NCBI RefSeq assembly: GCF_026914185.1
Contig: NC_070558.1
Span: 4,526,001-4,590,000 of the forward strand
Source of the DNA: Puccinia triticina
Taxonomy: Eukaryota > Basidiomycota > Pucciniomycetes > Pucciniales > Pucciniaceae
Direction: 5' to 3'
DNA: 64,000 nt
Shown: in pieces, positions 23,727-32,419 of the stretch
Position numbering within the stretch: position 1 is the stretch's first letter
Layout of the letters: each line of letters opens with the position of its first letter
Position numbers and translations under genes: made by a program
The notes under the pieces: model-generated
Told to the model about the DNA's origin: nothing
The model's database searches: none
What the model saw: only the letters and a program-made list of their open reading frames with translations

Positions 23727-24412
23727 AAAAAATATGAAGTAACTCACATGCAAAAAGGGCAGAAAAGGCAGACTTTAGGTCAACTGTGCTGACTCTAAGG
23801 CTGACAGAATTGAAGTGTGATAGCAATCATGGTCTTGTGGACAATCCCACCTAGGGGGAACAAGTAGTTGTGGACTGAGAGGATCTTCCGCTCCTGATCA
23901 ATCCAGAAGGTGCAGTCTTGCAGCTTATTTTTTGCCTTGACTGAGTGACTGAGGGCTTTTGAGGAAGGTTGATGATTGGGGACGCAAAGTGCCCATCAAT
24001 GTGCTTGTGAAAGATTTCCTGCCGCAGAGTCTTCAGGATAATGTTTGTCTCTTGGTTGTGGATCCGTTGGCAAGGAGCTCTCTCCTTGTGAGGGATGAGA
24101 CAGTGGTGAAGTGATAGATGTATGCCACACAAGTGCAGTACTCCAAGCCTGCAATGATGTGGGTGAGGTGCGTAGCAGAGTTGAAAGACCCATTGGACTT
24201 GAGCATGGATAGAACCACAAACTTTTTGATTGCGGATTGGACTTGGGAGGCAAGTCTAGCTGGGTTGAAAAGGAGGTAAATGGACCACAACTCCATCAAT
24301 TTTTGCCAGCAGAGTTTTGTCAAGGGTGCCATCCGCAGGCATGGGTGAGTCAAAAAAGGCTTCAATGAGTGGGACTAGGGGGCCCTGGTCATCAGCCCAA
24401 ACCAAAAGGCTT

Positions 24413-24628
24413 CACTGCCAGCGTAATTGGCTGGGTTGAGGTTATCCCAGTTAGACTGGGACGCACTTAACCAATTTAAACTTGGGCAATCTCAACTGAT
24501 GAAATATAAATCCAAGGTACCCCCCTTGGGTTTATATTAAATTGGTTGAGATCAACCAAGTTTAAATTGGTTGAGTGCATCCCAATTAAACTGGGATGAC
24601 TTCAACCCAGCCAAATATGCTGGCAGTG
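24413..24628. mobile_element. CACTG-type foldback MITE
   Basis: Left end CACTGCCAGC and right end GCTGGCAGTG; complementarity extends almost to the centre (GGCTGGGTTGA.../...TCAACCCAGCC, ATCCCAGTTAGACTGGGA, GGTACC). A 3-bp direct repeat CTT flanks it (24410-24412 and 24629-24631). CACTG tips and 3-bp duplications fit the CACTA superfamily. It lies in the second copy of a 50-bp tandem duplication of the host gene. Confidence 0.8.
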
Positions 24629-25451
24629 CTTCAATGAGTGGGACTAGGGGGCCCTGGTCATTGATCAAGACCAAGCAGATTAGATGTTCTTGCCATTGAT
24701 ATACAAAAAGGAAGAGGCATGTGAAAGACTTTGCATATCAGGTGATGGAGGAAATCTCTTGGAGACCTCAATATGGCTTACACTCCAGTTGAGTTGGCCA
24801 ATATGTGCAGCAAATGGGGGAATTTGGTGATTGATCCCACAAACTTTTTGAGCCACTGGGTCAGAACAGGGGCCCATGTTGTGTTCAATTTGGGGGAAGA
24901 AATTGAAGCCACCTTCTGAGCTGAGCAGGATGCCATGTACTCATTAATGTGGGAGAGAAAGCCAGCTGAAGACAGGAACTGGCTGACTGAGGAAGCGTGG
25001 ATGTCTGACAAGAGGTTAGTAGGCCAGTACAATAAGTTCATTGCTCAGAATTGATCTGCGCAGATTTCGGCATCAGGGCATTGAGGAGTTGAAGTAGAAG
25101 TGGAGTTGGCAGGCAAGTGGGCAAATGGCCATTCAACCGGGTGAACAGGGAAGAATTTCTCATGAATATGGCCATAGAGAGATTGGCAATGGACCTTTTG
25201 GGTGTGGTCTTTTCAGTCTGACTTGAGGGCTGGAAGCCAAGTGGGAGGTGTGTTAGTGGGCATACCAGGAGGGATCATTACAAGGCAGGCCTACCAAGAT
25301 GTGCATTGCGGAAATGGTTAACCATTGAAGTTTCCTTGTGTGTTGTGTTACCATCCTCCAAGCAAGTCCAGCTTTAAGCAGGGGGCCCTCAACAGGTTCA
25401 GCAGAAATAAGCTTGGTTATGCCAGGTGGTAGATTGTGGAGTTCTACGTTG

Positions 25452-25697
25452 GGGATGGAGTCTTGGCCAAGCACCTCTGCAAGAGCTTTTTCAATTGTGG
25501 GAGCCAATAAAGTGTCCAGGTAGCTCTGACACTTTGATGCCAATGCTGCAGGCAGAGCAGACAACAATCTTTGCGTGGGATGGAGTCTTGGCCAAGAACC
25601 TCTGCAAGGGCTTTTTCAATTGTGGGAGCCAAGTGTCCAGGTAGCTCTGACATTTTGATGCCAATGCTGCAGGCAGAGCAGACAACAATCTTTGCGT
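25452..25697 (-). repeat. Tandem duplication within the OrsD-like gene
   Basis: Units 25452-25576 and 25577-25697 are nearly identical and differ mainly by four bases (TAAA) at the GGAGCCAA junction. The duplicated part codes for the C-x2-C motif, so the motif appears twice. Confidence 0.85.
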
Positions 25698-26220
25698 AAT
25701 TGTTGTAAAAGAAGCTTAGATTGGCCAGGTATTTGTTTGCTGCAGCCACACCCTTATAGCAGTGACAAGAGTTGGGAAGGAGCATGGTAGACAGGAAATG
25801 GAACCAAAACGGAATTACCAGTTGCAGTGGACCTGGGGATGACAGCAGGTTGGGCTGGGTGGTTTGGCCGGCAAGCTTTGACGTGGTTGTGCAGGTTGGC
25901 TGAGTTGGGGTAGGCAGCCTGGCTTTGTTGGGACCTCTCTGCGTGCCAATGCACATGAACAACCATACCATCAAGGCAAGTCACCTTTGCTATCTCCTGG
26001 TGATATTTGCAGCAGTGGGTTGTATGCTGGTTCTCAGTACCAAAAACTTCTGAGCATTGATTGCAAGGGAAAGGCATAATGCAAGTTGGTATCTTGGTTG
26101 TGTCCAGGGGGTGTGTTGGCAGTTGACGCACTGGTTTGAATGTACTGGTGGAGGTCCTGTTATTGGAGGAGATCCAATGAGTATGAATTTGTAAATTCAC
26201 ACTCTAATTTAGACCAAAAA

Positions 26221-26238
26221 TGGCCTTATTTATAGTAA
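26221..26238 (-). promoter_or_regulatory. TATA-like promoter of the C2H2/OrsD-like gene
   Basis: On the minus strand ACTATAAATAAGG lies about 150 bp upstream of the ATG at 26077, with a leader free of ATG-initiated long frames. Confidence 0.35.
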
Positions 26239-26675
26239 AAAGAGACCCCGTTGGCCGCAAAGTTGGCCTAATTTGGGTGGTTGTGCCAAACCAGCTAAGA
26301 GATGATAAGGCCAAGCTACCGGAGGGGGGAGTCCACCACAAAATGCCAAGCAGCCCTGGAGATAACCCTTTGTATCAAATCCCAACATCAAATAGTGTGG
26401 ATCATTCCCCCTGATGTTAAGTTTGGACAAGGAGTAGAATATTGTCCAGGGATAGAGGGTATCAAATCAACATAATCAGGGGAAAGCAACAGTTCAACCA
26501 ATTCCCTTGTCCAAAATGGAGTGTCAAAAGGTGGTTACTGCCCATGGGATATAAAGTCACCCTCTTAGGGCAATTCAAGGTACTAACCAATAACCATGTT
26601 TTGTGTCACGTCCTCCAAGGGGGAGTGATCACCGGAGGGCCAGAAGCCTTGTCACTGCTTGTCAGGTGTAAAGTA

Positions 26676-26897
26676 GGAGGATTCAAAGTTGGCCATGCAT
26701 GACTTGCATGTACTGTTGCAAGTTGGTTTTCAAGAATTTTCCTCAGCACCAACATTCAAAAAAACCTTCAAGCAGGTTTGGGGGGTGTAGTACAATGTGA
26801 CTTGCATGCACTTTTGCAACTCAGTGTTCAAGAATGAACTTGAACACTGACTTGCAAAAGTGCATGCAAGTTGGATCTGGCCAACTTTGAAACCCCC
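26676..26897. mobile_element. TA-flanked foldback MITE
   Basis: Left end GGAGGATTCAAAGTTGGCC, right end GGCCAACTTTGAAACCCCC, flanked by TA at 26674-26675 and 26898-26899. The inner part holds a near-perfect ~33-bp stem starting ACTTGCATGCACTTTTGC with a loop of a few bases. It is non-coding and inserted in the satellite. Confidence 0.75.
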
Positions 26898-27004
26898 TAG
26901 TAATCACAATATATAAAGGCAATGAAACCTTTTCGCCAATTACCACCTTGGGTATCACTTCCCCCTCAGGGGAAGTAAGGCCAGGAGGGGGAAATGATGA
27001 TTTA

Positions 27005-27181
27005 TGGTGTTCAAAGTTGGTTTGCATAATATTATGCATGCATAAATCACAAAATCATAAAATCTTTTTTGCAGGGGATATGACTGTCTGATTATGTAAT
27101 GCAAAATTTCCTCACCAAAATATTTTCATGATTTTATGATTTATGCATGCATAAAATTATGCAAACCAACTTTGAACACCA
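27005..27181. mobile_element. TA-flanked foldback MITE
   Basis: Left end TGGTGTTCAAAGTTGGTTTG and right end CAAACCAACTTTGAACACCA, with TA on both sides (27003-27004 and 27182-27183). Complementarity extends about 55 bp inward through ATTATGCATGCATAAATC. It shares the TTCAAAGTTGG tip with the element at 26676. Confidence 0.8.
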
Positions 27182-28194
27182 TAATTGGTGCTCATGAGGT
27201 GTGAAGTCAACATAACAAGGGCAATACAGTCTGATTACCAATTCCCTTGTGTGGTGTCACTACCCCTGAGGGGGAGTGAGCACAGGAGAGCCAAACAGTG
27301 ATCAATGCAGATGAAGTATATATTCACCTCAATAAGCGCAATGAACCCTATCCACAAAATAACTTGCTGAGTGTCACTGCCCCTTAGGCCATGTGAAACA
27401 TGGATGGCCAAAAGCTATTTACTGGGCTGGAGGTAGAAGGTCCCCATAATGAGGGCAATGTGGCATATTAACCAAATCACTTGTTGGGTGTCACTACCCC
27501 ATAGGGGAAGATTGGCATGGAGGTCCAGAAGCTTTTCACTACTTGTGAGGTGCAAAGTCACCATTCTCAAGGCAATGCAATCTAGCAGCCAATTCCCATG
27601 TTGGGTGTCACTAATCCTGAGGGGGCAAAAGGTGTTTATTGTGCATGACATCTAGAGTAACCGTAATAAGGGTGATGGTACCTATCAACCAATTCCGTAG
27701 TTAGCTGTTACTTGCTCAGAGGCAGAATGATCCCTGCAGGCCAAAAGGTGCTTACTGGGTGTAGGATATAAAGGTGTCATGGGCCAAGTCAATCTTGAGG
27801 ACTAAACACCTGTTCTGGCAGAGCATTTGCCTTGTTTCAACTGGGGAAAATGACATGACGCTTGTCCCACCAGAAGACCTCAAATGACCATGATTGATGG
27901 AACCCAATGTGACATCTGAATTCCATAATTGGCTTCACCTTCCCTCACAGGAGGTGAGAAAAGGAGTGACAATTTGTGTCCACTGATCATGAGGTATCAA
28001 GTCTCAATGAGGAGACTATTTCTCAAGGACCCCAATCACTATGAAAAAAAACTCAAGAAACTGCTGTCAGTTGACATGCAAGAACCAGGTTCATACTTTG
28101 ATCTTTACCCAAGTTTATCGAGGTTGATACTTTGGCCCTTATTGGTATTTTTCCAGGTTCATTCCATCATCTACAGGTGTATTGCATGCTCACA

Positions 28195-28890
28195 TGAACA
28201 GGGTAAATTCACATGAAAGGGGTATTTACACATGAAAGGAATAGCAACAAAAAGGTATGCACACATGAAAGGCATATGTGCACATGAAAGGCATATGTGC
28301 ACATGAAAGGCATATGTGCACATGAAAGGGGAATGTGAAAAGGTATTTTTACATATATAAAAGGGAAATGTCCACATGATGAAAGGGTTATGTATGCACA
28401 AAAGGGGTAGGTGCACATGTAAGGGGTATTTACACATGAAAGGGATATGCCCACATCAAAAGAATATGTAAACATGAAAGGGTTATGTACACAGGATGAA
28501 AGGGGTATTGACACATGAAAGGTATATGTACACATGAAAGGGGTATGGAAACAGGGAAGGGTGATGTAAAAATGATGAAAGGGGTATTTACACATGAAAT
28601 TAGGGTTATTTACACATGCAAGGGGTATTTACACATGAAAGGGGTATTTAAACATGAAAGGGGTATTTACACATGAAAGGGGTATTTACACAGGAAAGGG
28701 GTATTTACACAGGAAAATGGTATTTACACATGAAAGGGGTATTTACACATGAAAGGGGTATTTACACATCAAAAGAGCATGTAAACATGAAAGGGTGATG
28801 CATGCATGATGAAAGGGGTTCATGCACATGAAAGGGATATGTGTACATGAAAGGGTTAGGTGCTCATTAAGGGGGTGTGTGAACATAAAA
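28195..28890 (+). repeat. 19-bp minisatellite
   Basis: About 35 units of GGGGTATTTACACATGAAA, most regular at 28610-28770 and more diverged at the edges. Long minus-strand frames across it (Phe/His/Met/Cys-rich) are artefacts of the period. Confidence 0.93.
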
Positions 28891-29184
28891 GGAAAATTGC
28901 ATAGGTCTCAAATCCGTCTGGCATAAATTAGGCAATACACAAAGATTGCAGGGTAGAAAGAATTTGGGATTCATGGGTATGATCCTTGTTCTAATTGAGG
29001 ATTAACTTGAGTATGCTGGATGTCAACTGGCAGCAGTTTCTTGTTTTTTTTTTTTCATGAATGCAACCGCCACTCAAAGATGGTTTGAAATAGGCTGAGG
29101 GCAAGAATATGCAGATCTCGCTTGCCCCAAGGATGTCACAAGTTCGTTGAAATATGTGGGACATGGTCCACCCCCACAGAGCCC

Positions 29185-29990
29185 ACAGTCACACCTCTCA
29201 ATGACTGTACCGGTTATTGAGGGGACTCCCACCTCTCAATGACAGGCACGGACCAGTCATCAGTCATACCTCCCAATGACTGGCGCGGACTGGTCATCAG
29301 TCACACCTCCCAATGACCGGTCTTTACTGGTCATTGAGAGGACTCACACCTCTCGATGATTGGTCAGACTGGTCATTGAGGGGACTCACACCTCTTGATG
29401 ACTGGTCATCGCCGGTCATTGAGGTGAGTCACATCTCTTGATGACCGGTCAACCGGTCATTGAGGGGAATAACACCTCTGCATGACCGGTGTGTGCCAGT
29501 CATTGAGGGGAGGTGCTACTCTTGATGACCAATCGCTCTGACCGGTCATCAAGAGGAGGTGCTACTCCCCTTGGTGACCGGCACAGACCGGTCATCAAGA
29601 GGAGGTGCTACTCCCCTTGGTGACCGGCACAGACCGGTCATCAAGAGGAGATGTTACTCCCCTCAATGACCAGCACAGACCGGTCATCAAGAGATGTGAC
29701 TCACCTTGATGACCGGTCATCACTGGTCATCAAGAGGTGTTATTACCCTTGATGACCGGTCTGACCAGTCATCAAGAGGTGTGAGCCCTCTTGATGACCG
29801 GTCTGACCAGTCATCAAGAGGTGTGAGCCCTCTTGATGACCGGTGATGACCAGTCATCAAGAGGAGGTGTTATTACCCTTGATGACTGGTGTGACCAATC
29901 ATCAAGATGTAAGTCCCCTCGATGACCAGTCTGTGCCGGTCATTGGGAGGTGTGACCGGTCCGCGCGGGTTATTGAGAGGTGTGAGTCCC
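29185..29990. repeat. TGACCGG hairpin satellite, main array
   Basis: Repeated dyads of the form TTGATGACCGG...CCGGTCATCAA or CTCAATGACCGG...CCGGTCATTGAG are joined by a second dyad (GAGGAGG...CTCCCCT or GAGGTGTGA...CCCTC). The cleanest unit is 46 bp (29545-29640). Because both dyads are self-complementary the array reads nearly the same on both strands. About 18-20 units are present. Confidence 0.9.
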
Positions 29991-31184
29991 CTCGGTGTGG
30001 TAGACGGAAAAGTGAAAAATCAAAAGTTTTTTCTCATACATATATTTACTCACCCTAGTCCTCAAGATACCACCAAATAGACCTCATAAATGGATTCCAC
30101 GGCCAATTTTACCCCTAGTCACCACTGGAAGCATCACTGGAACCCCGCTGGATTGGAAGTTACACCCTTTTGGACCCTCATGGACACGGCCAGCCCCAGT
30201 CATCAACCTGTCACACCCCTCAAGTCACCTTTCCCAGGTATACACATACTCAGCCCCAGCCAAACAAATACTCTTTTCTATCCTACTTATCTCCACTGCA
30301 TATGCAGGGGACCAACCCCATTTCTTCTGTATTTGACATGTCCCCGCCTCATTTATGCACCCCTTGCAGCTGCATGCAGTCTTCTGACCCCATTTCTGCA
30401 CTCCATGCATTAGTCTGACACCACTCATGCACCCCTTGCATGAAGTACCCCTGTATTTGACATTTCCCCGCTTTGTTTATGCGGTCCTTGCATAGTATGA
30501 CCTCATCTTTCATTTCTCACCCCACTTTTTTCCTGTATTTAGTATCTTCTGACACCACTTTTATGCAGCCCACCAGCTAAAATCCCTCATCCAGGGTCCC
30601 CCTTGTAGCTAAAATCCCTCACATTTGTCTATATAAGGAGCTCTCTCCCCCAGTTGTTTTTCCCTCAGCTCAGTATTCCCCAGTTATTTACATACCACCC
30701 ATAGCTTTACCTTTACCCTTATAAATACCCTTATAACACCTCATAACAGCCCTTACTTTGCAAATAACCACTGAGCTCACTCTCATATCTCTCATATCTC
30801 TTGCTTAACATATCACGTGCCTGTCACAAGTTACCTGGTTCCTGGTTCAACTCCTGACTGAGACATATACCCTTCTCAGTCTAGACACTCTTCTCAACTT
30901 TTTATATCACCTGCTCGAGGACCTGTGTTCAAACCCCACCGGAATCATCAAGTCAACTTTCACCCTTTCCATCATCATAAATCCTCTCAACTCTCACATA
31001 CCTGTCATCGAACAACTTCATCTGGAACTAGACCAGACCTATCACTTGATTAAAACTTGCCAAGCTTAGCTTGGTGGGTCTTGTTATCTGATAGTATAGA
31101 AGGGCAGAGTTTTGCACCTCCATCATCCCCTTCTCCATTCAGCAAAAGGGTTTCACAACCACTTTTGAGTCTTACATCAGTGAC
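29991..31184 (+). mobile_element. LTR-like promoter region of the Ty3 element
   Basis: Pyrimidine-rich, non-coding sequence with a TATA box TATATAAG at 30630-30637 followed by CTCTCTCCCCC, matching the arrangement at 15902. It contains several copies of the phrase GCACCCCTTGCA and nearby variants. It lies between two hairpin-satellite arrays. I infer the U3/R part of the 5' LTR; the LTR start is not defined and may even include the satellite. Confidence 0.45.
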
Positions 31185-31335
31185 TGGCACATGCCACAGA
31201 CCAGTCATCAAGAGGAGATGTTACTCCCCTTGATGACTGGCACAGACCGGTCATTGAGAGGAGATGTTACTCCCCTCAATGACTGGCACAGACCGGTCAT
31301 TGAGAGGTGTGATTCCCCTCAATGACCGGTGTAGT
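31185..31335. repeat. TGACCGG hairpin satellite, short array
   Basis: Three to four units with the same GAGGAGATGTTACTCCCCT linker as the array at 29185, here inside the region between TATA box and primer-binding site of the Ty3-like element. Confidence 0.85.
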
Positions 31336-32196
31336 GCTCCATTCCAAACCATAAGTAGTATTTTACTGTCTTCTTTTTTACATATATTCATCATTACACT
31401 GCCTATTACCTTACAATCCTTCACAAATACCTCATTATTATTGCATATTCAGATTCTACGCCTCATTTCACCTATAGTCACTCATAAATAGTACACCCCT
31501 ATCCTTAATGGTTCAATAGTTATAGAGGATATAAGACTTACAGAAAACCTACAGTCTTCATTAGTTACAATACTCATTTCATTAGTAGCTTACTTGAATC
31601 ATGACATTAAATTCTTTTTACAGATATATTCTCACATACTAAACCCTTTACATACATAACTCATTATGTACTATGCCTATTGTACACATTACATCATTGG
31701 ATCTGTGCTTACCCCTTTCAGTAGTGCTCATCATCACAAGCTGTTACTTTGTTCACATTACTCTTCCCCATTTGTACAACCTTCATTCCCATAGCCAGAA
31801 CTCCTCATTGTCTGTGCTCATCCTTCCTTCATATAAGAACTGTCCTCCCCCCCCTCACTTGTACCTCATGCAGAATTTTAGATACAGAAATTATAGTGCC
31901 CATTCTCATCAACCCATTGCTATTGAATCATTGCCATTGCTTTCCCCCTTTCAACCATTGCCTCAACCCTCTCATCCTCAGTAGCCAAGCAGTAGTTAAA
32001 GCTCATAGTACTAGCTCCTAAGATCAAGTAGAAATCAGCCACACCTTTTCTTTCTTTTTCTTAGTGTTACTCTCATCCCCTCAGCATTAGTCAGGAAGGC
32101 AGCCTCATCAGCACCCTTGCATAGCTTACATTAGTACTAGTGTTGCTATCCATTTCCCTTCCAAGCTCTATTCTCCCCTTTGAGTAGTTCCACAAG
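31336..32196 (+). mobile_element. Ty3-like 5' LTR remainder up to the LTR end
   Basis: A/T- and C-rich sequence without coding signal. The end GTTCCACA at 32194 followed by AG and a TGG... primer-binding site marks the likely 3' boundary of the 5' LTR. Confidence 0.45.
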
Positions 32197-32213
32197 TGGT
32201 GTCCCAACAGTGG
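32197..32213 (+). other. Primer-binding site
   Basis: TGGTGTCCCAACAGTGG begins two bases after the ...ACA end of the inferred LTR. Its complement ends in CCA as expected of a tRNA 3' end. A near-identical site lies at 16498. The tRNA is not identified. Confidence 0.5.
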
Positions 32214-32419
32214 CCTTCCTATACCTCAGATATCTTCACTCCTAGTAACAACTATACCATCAGCTTCACAAACTACTCTACCTACACTCCTCCTACTTCT
32301 TCCTTATAAACCAACTTCCTGCTCTTAGAATTCATTACAGCCACCATTAAAAACTATCAGCACAATCATTATCACCTTTCAACACATTCATCTTTAAATT
32401 CAACACACCTATTTCAACT

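Larger units (their letters stand above)
23850..26077 (-). pseudogene. Degenerate C2H2/OrsD-like gene
   Basis: From an ATG at 26077 the minus strand encodes a Cys/His cluster (MPFPCNQCSEVFG, then THCCKYHQEI) and HAERSQ. This is followed by YAKIVVCSACSIG and ELPGHL, a C-x2-C plus HL pattern like the OrsD (DUF3505) domain that is common in fungal mobile or multicopy genes. Later parts read SSAGFLSHINEYM, WLKKFVGSITKFPHLLHIL, LINDQGPLVPLIEA, SPMPADGTLDKTLLAKIDG, SAIKKFVVLSMLKSNGSFN and LTHIIAGLEYCTCVAYIYHF. The frames change several times, a 125-bp part is duplicated in tandem (25452-25697), and a 216-bp MITE interrupts it at 24413-24628. The domain name is an inference from motif spacing; that a single gene was present is better supported. 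Confidence 0.5.
26440..27780 (+). repeat. Degenerate ~100-130-bp satellite
   Basis: Recurring blocks are GGGCAAT, CAACCAATTCCC, GGTGTCACTACCCC, GAGGGGGAGTG and CCAGAAGC/CCAAAAGGTG, always in this order. GTGTCACT-like anchors at about 27246, 27373, 27489, 27605 and 27707 give spacings of roughly 127, 116, 116 and 102 bp. Earlier anchors are at about 26604 and 26949. Two foldback MITEs (26676 and 27005) interrupt the array. Confidence 0.65.

Noticed and set aside
28171..28595. Minus-strand frames rich in Phe, Met, His and Cys
   Set aside because: Artefacts of the 19-bp minisatellite.
29185..29990. CRISPR-like array
   Set aside because: Regular dyads are present but the spacers are themselves the linker dyad, not unique sequences, and the context is fungal repeats.
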